Assembly: GCA_032718475.1 (NCBI GenBank) | Contig: JAUCBJ010003799.1 | Coordinates: forward strand, 1 to 27,871 | DNA from: Nemertoderma westbladi | Lineage: Eukaryota; Xenacoelomorpha; Nemertodermatida; Nemertodermatidae | DNA: 27,871 bases | Direction of reading: 5' to 3' | Shown: positions 9,695 through 18,802 of the stretch, piece by piece | Layout of the letters: each line of letters begins with the position of its first letter | Position numbering within the stretch: the stretch's first letter is position 1 | Notes under the pieces: model-generated | Told to the model about the DNA's origin: nothing | The model's input: only the letters and a program-made list of their open reading frames with translations | Databases searched by the model: none | Translations under genes and position numbers: made by a program

Positions 9695-10567
9695 TACTAC
9701 TACTACTAGGTCGAGCGAACTCGGACAGTGGAAATGAGATCCTTCCAGGCTTCCCGATTCTCCATAGTTGTCGCAATCTCGTTTCTCCCAAGTTCAGTAT
9801 CCCTTTCAAGTTGATCTATATATGTTATGGCCGGTCGTCCACGACTACGCTTTCCATGAGTTGGTTGCCAGAGAAGTAGATCTGGTATGACCTCGTCTTT
9901 ACTTCGCCAGCAGTGCCCACTGAATCTTAATCTGCGTTCACGGAGGGTGGTTGATACAGGTGGTATTGTACCATAAAGCTCGGCGTTTGTCATGTGTTGT
10001 CTCCAGCTGATGTTTAGGGCTGCCCTTAGTAGTCTTGTGTAGCAACCATCAATTCGTTGTTCAAGTCATTTAGTCAGTGTCCAGGTCTCACTCCCATATA
10101 AAAATACACTTTCCACTGTGGCTCGAAAGAACTTAGTCTTCAGGTGCCTGGAGAGATCTGATTTCCAGATGGTATCCATTTTTGATAGAGCTACCCAAGC
10201 CTTTGCTTTCCTAACTTCTATGTCCTTTTTGCTACTCTCTATCCATGATCCAAGGTACTGGAAGTCATCGACCTTCCTTAGTTGATTATTATCAATGGTT
10301 GTCAAGTTCCCATCAACATTAAAGGTCATGAATTCGGTCTTTGTAGCATTTATATGCAATCCAACCTCCTTAGCAGCCCTCTCCACTTTATTTAGTAGAA
10401 ACTGTGCATCTGCTAGCGTATTAGAGAGCAGGGCGATGTCATCCGCAAAGTCGGTGTCTGTGACTGTAGTTGCCGGATATCTACTACTTCTGCGTTCTTG
10501 AAGTGTGAATCCCAGGTCTTCACCCTTTGTGGCCGTCCTCATTGCGTAATCCAGCACAATTACAAAT
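9695..10567 (-). pseudogene. 5'-truncated LINE with RT C-terminal half (copy 1)
   Basis: Minus-strand remnant of a non-LTR retrotransposon. Reading from 10567, it starts inside the reverse transcriptase at LFVIVLDYAMR, has the catalytic TDFADDIALL box, the thumb region (KTEFMTF, FQYLGSW, LYGSETWTL), then the C-terminal RRLRFSGHCWRSKDE and HGKRSRGRP motifs, and ends VRVRST-stop. One in-frame TGA at 10066-10068 replaces the Ser codon that copy 2 (14289-14898) keeps. The stop codon TAG is the first triplet of a (TAG)n tail, so there is essentially no 3' UTR. A very short 3' UTR with a microsatellite tail is typical of RTE-like LINEs, but the clade is not proven. It cannot move itself: RT fingers and endonuclease are missing. 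Confidence 0.9.
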
Positions 10568-10730
10568 AGATCACAACATATCTGTATGTTGGTTTGTATA
10601 TCTGTAACTGTGTATCCAACATATCTGTATGTTGGTTTGTATATCTGTAACTGTGTATCCAACATATCTGTATGTTGGTTTGTAGATCTGTAACTGTGTA
10701 TCCAACATATCTGTATGTTTGTTTGTTTGT
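10568..10730 (+). repeat. 43-bp minisatellite, about 3.5 units
   Basis: The unit TGTATGTTGGTTTGTATATC plus TGTAACTGTG plus TATCCAACATATC repeats head to tail. Part of one further unit lies at 9657-9694, so the LINE sits inside this array. The short match ATATCTGTA/ATCTCTGTA on the two sides may be an eroded target-site duplication. Confidence 0.85.
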
Positions 10731-10761
10731 TCTTTTCCATGTTTTTTGCATGTTTAATGCC

Positions 10762-11634
10762 CCGGAATATAGTGTCGTAATTCAGTGACACGCTAATTTG
10801 TCTTCAAATCATAATGAGATTGTATGAAATTTGAACAGAGATAGTTTCAACTCCCTCCTCCTTAGTTGGTGAACCAGAATTTTTATTTGTGCTTTCAATC
10901 TTTAGCTACAAGCGTTTGAAAAAGTGTCTCCGCCGATATTTCACCAGGTACACCGCAGTTATTATTCAACGTTTTATAGTGATTTGTAGATACTATTGGA
11001 AAGCTGACCGTAAGTTCCAAATATGTAAAAATATATATCTTTGAATTTTGTTGGGAAATAGCTGTGATATGGGCATTCGAATGTTGCATATATTTGCTTC
11101 CGCTGCGGGACATTTATTATATTTAATAAAAACACCGTGTTCTAGAATATTTTGTTTATGTATGAATTTCCACGTACTAGTATTATTATTTTAATATTAT
11201 AGCATTGTTGCCCAGCTACTTATGGAATATACAAACTGTTCTAGAACATTTGTGTATTTATAATATAAAATGGCCTGAATGCGAAGCAAATATGCCGACA
11301 TGCAATACAACATTCGAATCATCGGCTATATATCTTGTCCATAACTCAACAATTTCCCAACCAAATTCAAATATTTTTACATATTTGGAATCCTTGCATG
11401 ACCAGCTTTCCATTGGTACCAACGAACAGCTATGATGTATAAGAATAACTGCAGTACGACTGGTGCAATATCGGCGGAGACACTTGTTTTAAACGCTTCT
11501 AGCTAAAGAATGAAAACAAAATAAAAATTCTGGCTCACCCAGTCAGTGGTCGGGAGATGAAACTCTCTATTTCAAATTTCATGCAATACCTGAATTTTGT
11601 ACCTGAATTACGACACTGTCTGTATTCCAGGATA
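10762..11634. mobile_element. Imperfect inverted repeat of about 870 bp (foldback element)
   Basis: The left arm (about 10762-11160) and the right arm (about 11230-11634) are inverted copies. Matching blocks include CTGAATTACGACACT, TCAAATTTCAT, AAATAAAAATTCTGG, AATATCGGCGGAGACACTT, AGCTAAAGA, CAGCTTTCCA, TACATATTTGGAA, ATTTCCCAAC, CATTCGAAT, GAAGCAAATAT and TTCTAGAACA, in mirrored order on the two arms, with indels between them. The loop is about 70 bases. No transposase is present. In the SUMF1 pre-mRNA the arms would form a long imperfect duplex. Confidence 0.85.
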
Positions 11635-11690
11635 TTACTGTATGTTTGTTTGTATTTCTGTATGTTTGTTTCTGTATATTCTTCCATACA
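11635..11690 (+). repeat. TGTATGTTTGTTTGT-type short tandem repeat
   Basis: CTGTATGTTTGTTTGTAT occurs about twice here and a similar TGTATGTTTGTTTGTTTG stretch lies at 10711-10735, left of the inverted-repeat element. The two sides may be one array split by that element. Confidence 0.6.
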
Positions 11691-11747
11691 CGATGACCCT
11701 GTTATAATATTTTCCCAGTTAAACATAATATTATTTCTTATTTACAG

Positions 11748-12075
11748 TATTTGGCAGGGCGTTTTCCCCACCACCAACACGGGTGAGGACGGTTACCTAG
11801 CGACAGCTCCGGTTTCTAGTTTTCCCGCCAACGCTCTCGGCCTCCACCACATGGTAGGCAACGTGTGGGAGTGGACCGCAGACTGGTGGACCGCCTCGCA
11901 CACCGCTGAGCCCGCGGTAGACCCAAAGGGACCTCGAGCCGGCACCGATAGGGTCAAGAAAGGAGGTAGTTTTATGTGCCATAAGGATTATTGTTACCGG
12001 TACCGTTGCGGTGCGAGGAGTCACGCGACTGCAGACAGCTCCAGCCACAATCTGGGTTTCCGTTGTGCTTTATAG
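11748..12075 (+). CDS. SUMF1: SUMF1 exon 3: C-terminal catalytic part of FGE
   Basis: Terminal exon after acceptor TTATTTACAG; joining AA to T restores the Asn-Ile-Trp-Gln-Gly motif (human Asn259-Ile260, first calcium site). It encodes TNTGEDG (Asp273 equivalent kept, Phe275 as Tyr), [21 protein letters not shown] and CYRYRC, and ends LGFRC-Ala-Leu-stop. The catalytic cysteines equivalent to human Cys336 and Cys341 are encoded at 11977-11979 and 11992-11994; the structural Cys346 and Cys365 equivalents follow. The second calcium site differs: the human Asn293 position is His here. The protein ends 2 residues after the last Cys, about 8 residues shorter than human. The open frame running upstream to 11557 is intronic inverted-repeat sequence, not exon. 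With all exons the product is about 349 residues versus 374 in human. Confidence 0.95.
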
Positions 12076-12076
12076 C

Positions 12077-12082
12077 AATAAA
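12077..12082 (+). terminator. Polyadenylation signal of SUMF1
   Basis: AATAAA starts one base after the TAG stop (12073-12075). If used, the 3' UTR would be only about 15-30 bases. Further AATAAA words occur at 12251 and about 12259 and could serve instead. Confidence 0.6.
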
Positions 12083-12311
12083 CAATTTATTCGCATCATT
12101 TTTTTTCGAATTTAATTTAAATCTGTGATTTTTCGTGTATTAATCGCCTGTGAATTTTATAACTTACAGTTCATGCCATTTGTGCTATAATCTAGGATCT
12201 TTATAAGACCCACTGTTTACTTTATAAGATGCCTATTATATAATGTCCGAAATAAATTAAATAAATAGTTTATATATTTATATTCCCCTGAAATACGAAT
12301 TTGTCCAAATA
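12083..12311. other. Downstream flank of SUMF1
   Basis: AT-rich sequence with extra AATAAA words at 12251 and about 12259; no gene seen. Confidence 0.5.
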
Positions 12312-12900
12312 TGACTGACTGACTGACTGATAATAATCCAGGTTCAGGCACTTCCTGCCTGGCGATTTTGATGAAATTTTTCAGGTACTTGCTTTGGTGG
12401 TTCAAAATCGCGTTACAAAATTTCAGATCGATTCTATGTGTGGTATTCGATATATTTCGTTTTTGGGATTATTTTCTTGCGAAATTAAAAGCAATGGTAA
12501 AAATAACAGCTGGTGTTTACGATGAAATATGGCTTAATATGTCAGAGTTATACGTATAAAGCGTGTTGGTTGCCAAGTTTTACTAGTAGGCTATAAGGAA
12601 AGGCAATGTTTACTCACACATAAGCTGTGGGTTTCTAATGTATTACCCCATAAGCTGATTGCTCTCCCAGTGCTTCCTAAGGGTAGATCTACAATAAGGA
12701 AACTAACTTTATTATTTGGCTCTATTCGTTGTTATTTATCTGGTTGTGCATCATCATGGGCATTTTTTTATAAATATTCGGTAATCTTATATCTTGTAAA
12801 CGTGCTTGATAATGAAATTATTTGCTTCATATCATATTTTTGTTAGTGGTAGCTAAGTTGCATTTTTTATTATGTGGGGCGAGCCACAAAGTCTGCTAGT
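12312..12900 (+). mobile_element. Helitron-like non-autonomous element, 3' end at 12899
   Basis: The right end has the architecture of a Helitron terminus: a hairpin (TGTGG 12873-12877, loop GGCGAG, CCACA 12884-12888), seven bases, then CTAG at 12896-12899 followed by T. The left limit is uncertain and placed at a (GACT)n run at 12312. The interior is non-coding. A stretch near 12637-12700 (AATGTATTACCCCA ... CCCAGTG ... CCTA.GGG.A.ATCTA) resembles stretches near 26700 and 27088, so this is a dispersed family. No Rep or helicase coding sequence is present. Confidence 0.6.
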
Positions 12901-13849
12901 AAAATATAACATAATGGTTATACCCATATATTTACTTTCAGTTTCAATGTATCACTCCTGCCTATATAGCGATTAATACTGTAGAGATTAATGTGTAGAT
13001 TTACTGTCAGGGTCTTATTATTTTTGACTTCACAATTTATATAATTATTCCTAATAATTTTTATTTGACCAAATTAATCCTGAGACCAAATCTGTTGCAC
13101 TTGTTTTTCTTCACTTTGGCTTAGTTTTTATCATTGTTAACGTTGTTCACTGACATTATGGGTTCACTAATATTCAGTCAAACCTGCCGCCGATTTAATA
13201 AATTACATAACCCTTGATACATTTGCCTAACGTTAGGTGCCCGTGCCCGCGCCCGTGCCCGTGCCCGCTTAATACACATATACGTTATCTCATGGCAGGA
13301 GTAATACATTGATACTTCTATGTATTTATAATGAAAATCAATATGAATTAATGAATTCATTATAGAGTAAATAGCTAATAAGCACAGAGGCGTGGATTAA
13401 TTGTCTTATAACGCCCCAATAATTATCTCCATTATCAATACCGGTTTCTTTGAGCAGATGTTTTTGTAAAATGTTTAGTGACAACCCAAGTTTCCTCTCA
13501 CCCAACCAGCTGCCACAGAAACCGAGATCTTCACATAAGTTCTGGTTTATCGATAATTCTCATCCGTCATTTTGGCAATACGATAGTGTGAACAAGATTG
13601 TATAATTAATGCACATTAAGAGCCCAAAAGTGGCCTCAGAGCAGCACAGGATCTATAAGACTATTACGTCAATATAATATGAACGCAAAAATATATCGAA
13701 TTTGTCTAAAAAACTGTCTGAATTATTTTTATTTGCACCGGGAAAGATTGACGTTATTTCTAAAGTAGCAGTTAATGTCAGCCGAGAAATCGACCTACTT
13801 TAAGTAAAAAAATCCTTCAAAAAATCGTCTGTCCTAATTAATATTGCAG
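12901..13849. other. Intergenic, no gene recognised
   Basis: AT-rich sequence with one GC-rich hexanucleotide run at 13239-13268. Open frames are short and unlike known proteins. Confidence 0.5.
13239..13268. repeat. (CCCGTG)n hexanucleotide microsatellite
   Basis: Five hexamers of GCCCGT/GCCCGC in an AT-rich setting. On the minus strand it reads as an Arg-Ala run, which is not taken as coding. Confidence 0.9.
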
Positions 13850-13933
13850 GATTTACGATGGATCGTGACTTCCAGGGCCACTCCCTCCTACCTACGGGCC
13901 AAACGAGATGGAAGTGGGAGGGTACGCCTACCG
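13850..13933 (+). other. Orphan exon candidate, 84 bp
   Basis: A GC-rich island between TAATTAATATTGCAG and CCG|GTAAGC, both good metazoan splice signals. The length is a multiple of three. Read in phase 1 it is open (FTMDRDFQGH, then SLLPTGQTRWKWEGTPT) and leaves in phase 1; a second frame is also open (DLRWIVTSRATPSYL ...), the third has TGA. I do not recognise the peptide. It may be an exon of a neighbouring gene, an old exon fragment, or chance. Confidence 0.35.
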
Positions 13934-14030
13934 GTAAGCGGTAAGCAACAAACGGTAACTCCAGAATCCATTAAGATCCGTCTCTAATGATTTATTTATA
14001 GGTTTAATCAGTCAGTAAATTATTATTGAT

Positions 14031-14102
14031 CGAGAGAATAAAAACAGCCGGGACGTTGTATCTCATCGAGAGAATAAAAACAGCCGGGACGTTGTATCTC
14101 AT
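14031..14102 (+). repeat. 36-bp tandem duplication
   Basis: CGAGAGAATAAAAACAGCCG plus GGACGTTGTATCTCAT occurs twice in a row, at 14031 and 14067, without differences. Confidence 0.95.
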
Positions 14103-14288
14103 AGAAGTTCCTATTTTCTTTGGCGACTTCCTAATTATCTCGAGACTCTAAAACTAATGATAATACTAAATGACAGTAGAATTATTCTACGGCAGGAGTT
14201 TTTGTTTCGTCTATAGTGAGGCGCAGATATTATAATAATTATGTATTTTCTTCACGCGTGCATTCTAGTATGGTATAGTTTGAAGGGT

Positions 14289-14898
14289 TACTACTACTAC
14301 TAGGTCGAGCGAACTCGGACAGTGGATATGAGACCCTTCCAGGCTTCCCGATTCTCCAACTACTACTAGGTCGAGCGAACTCGGACAGTGGAAATGAGAT
14401 CCTTCCAGGCTTCCCGATTCTCCATAGTTGTCGCAATTTCGTTTCTCCTAAGGTCAGTATCCCTTTCAAGTTGATCTATATATGCTATGGCCGGTCGTCC
14501 ACGACTACGCTTTCCATGAGTTGGTTGCCAGAGAAGTAGATCTGGTATGACCTCGTCTTTACTTCGCCAGCAGTGCCCACTGAATCTTAATCTGCGTTCA
14601 CGGATGGTGGTTGATACAGGTGGTATTGTACCATAAAGCTCGGCGTTTGTCATGTGTTGTCTCCAGCTGATGTTTAGGGCTGCCCTTAGTAGTCTTGTGT
14701 AGCAACCATCAATTCGTTGTTCAAGTGATTTAGTCAGTGTCCAGGTCTCACCCCCGTATAAAAATACACTTTCCACTGTGGCTCGAAAGAACTTAGTCTT
14801 CAGGTGCCTGGAGAGATCTGATTTCCAGATGGTATCCATTTTTGATAGAGCTACCCAAGCGTTTGCTTTCCTAACTTCTATGTCCTTTTTGCTACTCT
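14289..14898 (-). pseudogene. 5'-truncated LINE (copy 2) with duplicated 3' end
   Basis: Same family as 9695-10567 and over 95% alike by eye. Reading from 14898 it starts at SSKKDIEVRKANAW, downstream of the RT active site, and runs open through LYGGETWTL, RIDGCYTRLLRAAL, RRLRFSGHC, HGKRSRGRP to VRVRST-stop at 14366. It keeps the Ser codon lost in copy 1. A second, 55-base copy of the extreme 3' end, with its own (TAG)n tail, follows at 14289-14357, so the terminus is present twice in tandem. There is no RT catalytic box, so this is a dead fragment. Confidence 0.9.
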
Positions 14899-15148
14899 AC
14901 TTGAATGGTTAGAAAATATAATTTACTACAATCTTTTTGAAAATTTCATTTCGCCCATTAATAAAATAATATAATGCATCAGTATGACTTTATAAGTCGA
15001 TGCTACATGCTGAGAAGAGCGAGAGGTGGGCAGTTAGGCCGCGGCTCAAAGAAGCTAAGGCGGGCACCAATTTGTGGAGTAAATAGTCGACTTGCTAGGT
15101 CTATTGAGGACTAGCTTGTATCGCTTAAACACTACTGTGTGGTGCGGA

Positions 15149-15164
15149 GGGGGGGGGGGGGGGG
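15149..15164. repeat. Poly(G) tract, 16 bases
   Basis: Run of 16 G followed by TGGGGGGTGG. Confidence 0.95.
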
Positions 15165-15241
15165 TGGGGGGTGGCATTACGCAATGAAAATGTAACCATA
15201 ATATGGGAAAATCGACACAATAACAGTAAATGACGATAAAA

Positions 15242-15258
15242 TTTTTTTTTTTTTTTTT
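15242..15258. repeat. Poly(T) tract, 17 bases
   Basis: Run of 17 T; could be the A-tail of a minus-strand retroposed sequence, though no body was recognised. Confidence 0.9.
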
Positions 15259-15682
15259 GAACTTTATTGACTTTCGTGTATTGTATTTTTTTTAATAAAG
15301 TAACCTGATCCTTGCCCTTCATTGATGATTTAACATTGAGACAAATTCGTTGTTATGGGATTTGAGTAAATTCCCCCCTACCTACCCCTCCATCCTGTTT
15401 TCTATAAAGTAAGCGCACCATATTGAATCACTTCCTCTTCCGACCCTTATAACTCCATACATAAAACCCCTACCAATTTCTTCCCCTAATTCTTCCGTTA
15501 AAATCCATCAGAATTAAATAGAATCTCCTATCGAACTTTAAATACGAAACTCACTGAACAGCTAATCTTCCGCCGAAATCTAACGGCGACGAAATTTAAA
15601 ATACACCTAAGTGATAAGCCGGTTCGACGCTGATAGCTGAAAGTCGAGCTAATTGGCCACTTACTGACTGTGTGGTTAGGGT

Positions 15683-15706
15683 CCCCCCCCCCCCCCCCCC
15701 CCCCCC
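15683..15706. repeat. Poly(C) tract, 24 bases
   Basis: Longest homopolymer of the window, uninterrupted. Confidence 0.95.
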
Positions 15707-16068
15707 TAACGTACAGTGTACCACAGAGGCTTAACGTACTATGAGTAATTGGCCATAAATTCAGCCAAGTATCGTTTTCCCTTGCGGCTAATATTTGTTC
15801 ATAAACTTGTTAGCGTTTTATATCGCTGTGCCTATTAATAACTCCATCGAAAAACACAAAGTGCCGAATGTTGCCGACTTTATTACTAATGTTGCCCACT
15901 TTATTAATAATGTATTGTTGTTGGTCAGTTAGCAAGCTACGGTATGTAGGCCTATTAGTATTAGTATAGGCCTACTGTAAGAATGGTGCATTGTTTAGCG
16001 TAATGTGTCTTAACTAATTAATTAAAATTAATAAGTACATACACGTTTATGGGGCCTTCGCGCAGAAT

Positions 16069-16351
16069 GAAGTGAGCAAAGCCTTAGCAAATGCTCCATT
16101 AACGAATTTTCTGTTGTTAGTCAGAAGTCGTCAATACAATACTCGTCTCCTTCATTTGCCTCGTTGCGTTCGTTTGTTTTACTAAACTTCAGATTATTTC
16201 TAAACTTTTGACGGACTATACACACGTACAAAGTTTCGTTTAATTTCATCAAGGAATAACCGAGTTATTAGTGATCAAAAATTTATGACGACATACAACG
16301 ATGACAGACAACTCGTTAATGGCACCCATATGCAAAGGCTTCGCTCACTTC
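16069..16351. mobile_element. Short foldback/MITE-like element
   Basis: GAAGTGAGCAAAGCCTTAGC with following AAATG..CCATTAACGA (16069-16107) is inverted at 16311-16351 (TCGTTAATGG ... CATATGCAAAGGCTTCGCTCACTTC). The arms are about 40 bp with a few mismatches and a small indel. The interior is AT-rich and non-coding. Just outside the right end, GTGGCTCGTCCCAC is a hairpin that resembles, in inverse, the GTGGGGCGAGCCAC hairpin of the Helitron-like element at 12873, so the two may share an origin. Confidence 0.65.
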
Positions 16352-16744
16352 GTGGCTCGTCCCACAAAACGAATTAGTGAAATGATGAACATTGCTTTCT
16401 AATTTTTTCATTATCAACTTTTTGTTCCTTTATTCTGATATTGTGATTAGTGGTAATAATATTACTGTATGTTAGCCGATGTGTTTTCGAGGTGTTGGTT
16501 ATTAAATATTTATTATCCTGTAGGAACTAATTTATAAATTACGCGATTCCTAAATTTGTACACTACCCGGTTAAAAAGTACGTATGTGAAGGGATTAGTC
16601 ATACAATTGCAGCAATAAAAGATTAGTTATTTTCGGTAAAATAAACTTATAATTCGAGCTTAAGACACCTAGAACAGTTCCTATAATAGATATTGATTAG
16701 GTTATGACCTACTTCTGTATAAAATGTTATAATGGGTCATGATT
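16352..16744. other. Intergenic, nothing recognised
   Basis: AT-rich sequence without coding potential. Confidence 0.5.
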
Positions 16745-16817
16745 GGGTCCCATCTCGGTGTAGTGGTTGCATTGAATCTCTCCGGAGGTCGCGGGGTCGA
16801 TCCCCGCATGGGGGCCA
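16745..16817 (+). mobile_element. tRNA-like sequence, SINE head or tRNA pseudogene
   Basis: The 73 bases have tRNA layout: 5' GGGTCCC pairs six of seven positions with the 3' GGGGGCC(A); an A-box-like GGTGTAGTGGTTGC and a B-box GGGTCGATCCCC lie at tRNA spacing, the latter inside a clean T-arm (GGGG/CCCC). No anticodon stem is convincing. The downstream 40 bases (GCAGTATGCTGCAACTAAGC) could be a SINE body. Known SINEs use such heads as Pol III promoters. Confidence 0.6.
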
Positions 16818-16834
16818 GGGCAGTATGCTGCAAC

Positions 16835-16921
16835 TAAGCTGAACATACGAGGTCGGGAGATTGAATCGAAGGGCTTAAAGAAATCAACAAAGATAATAGC
16901 CAGTTGTCTGTCTTTTGGTAA
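16835..16921 (-). pseudogene. LINE RT fragment, motif A region
   Basis: Minus-strand LPKDRQLAIIFVDFFKPFDS then ISRPRMFSL matches the palm motif A of the plus-strand LINE at 22926-24165 (KKDRHLAVIFVDFFKAFDSV). About 29 codons remain, with Pro replacing the usual Ala before FD. Beyond 16835 the frame runs into the antisense of the tRNA-like sequence. A small relic. Confidence 0.8.
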
Positions 16922-17235
16922 CCTACGCTGACCAATCGACGGTCCGATTGATAACATCTCAATTACTATATTTCGGTTCGAAGTAGAAGGTTCGTCATAT
17001 AAGATGGTAATTAGGCAATTATTGTCTGCAGTTTTAGAATTCTCGTTACCTCAGAATACAGAGAGTTATATTGATAATTGTGACATTGGAACATTCCTAT
17101 CTATAATAATGGTTATGCTGCATTGCAGCTGAATTAAGAACAATTAAGATTGATAAGAGATTATCGATAATATTATTGCGCCGCCACAACTCCCTATCCC
17201 CCATGACTTTCGCGAGGTTATCCGCGTCATCACTT

Positions 17236-17385
17236 ATTGTGCTTTGGCACCGTCATGGAGCGAATAAGCATGGTGGACAGCCCATGACTTTCTTGAGACG
17301 CATCTTAAAGGACACTGGCCTTGAAGATGCGGATGATCTAGCAAATGTCATGGGTGATAGGGAGTTGTGGCGGTGCAATTTTGTC
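17236..17385 (+). pseudogene. LINE C-terminal fragment
   Basis: Plus-strand VLWHRHGANKHGGQPMTFL, then ILKDTGLEDADDLANVMGDRELWR, corresponds to the C-terminal segment of RT-bearing LINEs (usual form LWxPxHGxRxRGRPxxTxxDxLxxDTGL...DRxxWR). It may be from the same family as the RT fragments at 16835 and 22926. No upstream RT is attached. Confidence 0.72.
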
Positions 17386-17409
17386 GGCAAGCCGGCTCAG
17401 CATTCTTAA

Positions 17410-18327
17410 TATAAACTCGATAATGAGTCAGAACCCGATCATGTCATATGAACTCTAGGCCGACACCATTGAACTCTAGGCCGAGTCATATTATTTAGGA
17501 CCATACCTTTTATATATATAAAATCGTTTACTACTATATAGTTCCCTACGTGGAACAAGGCAATAACAAGATTTGTCGCGTTTGTGTGAAAGAAATTTAA
17601 TTTTATAATTACAATTTATGAATTACCTCTGGGAAAAGAGATTTAATTAATTATTGTGCGGTGTATTTAATTAACTTCAAACAGAAACCGCGTATATTTT
17701 TTGGTCAACATTTTTGCAGACCCCAGAAACTCATGCTGTACAGTTATTTTTTTTAGGACAAAAAACTATATTTAAAAAAAATCTTAGCTCAAAATCTTCT
17801 CTTTTATGACCAATTTTTTTTCAAAATTTGCCATGGGGTGTGTAATTGCCTACCATTTAAGGATGTAAGTTTGGGATGAAAAATTGGTTGTTATTCAATC
17901 TATGCAACCGCTACTCCACGGTGAAACTTTTAAATCTATTTCAGATCAGAATTTTGCAGTATTTTATATATAACCATATTAATACTGTATAATATTTTAA
18001 ACCATATATGATAATGATATATTACAGTATAACTATAAACAGACCCTTCTGTACTTACATCCATGAAGGGGAAAGGTTAATTATTGAAAAATACGCCAAC
18101 AATTAAATAGCGCGCAATCTCATTATCAACGCCCAAAATATTTTTAGTTTGAAAAAATATTTACCTGCGACTGACAAATGGTATTCATTAAAACGCTATG
18201 TGTGCCACGCCCTGCCTCTGTAAGACATAGAATGTCACCCACCTTAACTGTATTATACAGTAGCTGATACAGTACACAACAGCTATAAATGTGTTTGATG
18301 TTATTAATTATGAAACTCTACCCATCT
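17410..18327. other. Intergenic, nothing recognised
   Basis: AT-rich. GAACTCTAGGCCGA occurs twice near 17451-17483. No gene or element seen. Confidence 0.5.
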
Positions 18328-18367
18328 CCCCCCCCCCCCCCCCCCACCCCTCTCCCCCCCCCCCCCC
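18328..18367. repeat. Two poly(C) tracts (18 and 14 bases) in a C/T-rich stretch
   Basis: C runs at 18328-18345 and 18354-18367 separated by ACCCCTCT and followed by TCTCCCTCTCC. Polypyrimidine DNA able to form an i-motif or triplex. Confidence 0.95.
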
Positions 18368-18616
18368 TCTCCCTCTCCGTACTGGCAAATAAACGATTAA
18401 TTTGACAACTTGGCCGGAATAATTGAGTTTGTGGTTTTCCAATTCTCAATCGCGTTTATCGACAGAGATATCTCCAGCCCAGCACTGCGCGAGTCGCTGC
18501 TTTACTGCGTCGTTATTTCCAAACTTAATTACGTGTCAGAGTTTAAACGAGAGGTTAGGTCAATAAAAAAAAAGTGTTGCTGATGAACTTTAGAGTTTAT
18601 TGGTGGAGGGAAATGT

Positions 18617-18637
18617 GGGGGGGGGGGGGGGGGGGGG
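18617..18637. repeat. Poly(G) tract, 21 bases
   Basis: Uninterrupted G run, about 250 bases from the C runs at 18328-18367. Confidence 0.95.
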
Positions 18638-18802
18638 TGATACATTGTGTCCGAACGGTGAGTATAATTAATCATTAAAGCCATCGCTTGCAATCCTACT
18701 GTATTAGAGCACTTTATATTATGAAGAGGCGGTAAAAATATAAAATTATCGTTTATAATACCGATGTAATGAATGGGAGAATCATTTATGCTAGTTAAGC
18801 CA

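Larger units (their letters stand above)
14899..16068. other. Intergenic, homopolymers only
   Basis: No convincing gene. It contains a G run (15149-15164), a T run (15242-15258) and a C run (15683-15706), plus a GC-richer patch at 15010-15080 of unknown nature. Confidence 0.5.

Noticed and set aside
11205-11435. Small ORF in the right arm of the inverted repeat
   Set aside because: It lies wholly in the foldback element, has no recognisable domain, and the matching left arm reads differently on the opposite strand.
11557-11747. Extension of the last SUMF1 exon upstream to 11557
   Set aside because: This part is the end of the intronic inverted repeat and a TGTTTGTT repeat; the TTTACAG acceptor at 11747 gives the phase needed to join exon 2.
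13178-13360. Minus-strand ORF with Arg-Ala repeat
   Set aside because: The RA run comes from the CCCGTG microsatellite; the rest has no protein-like features.
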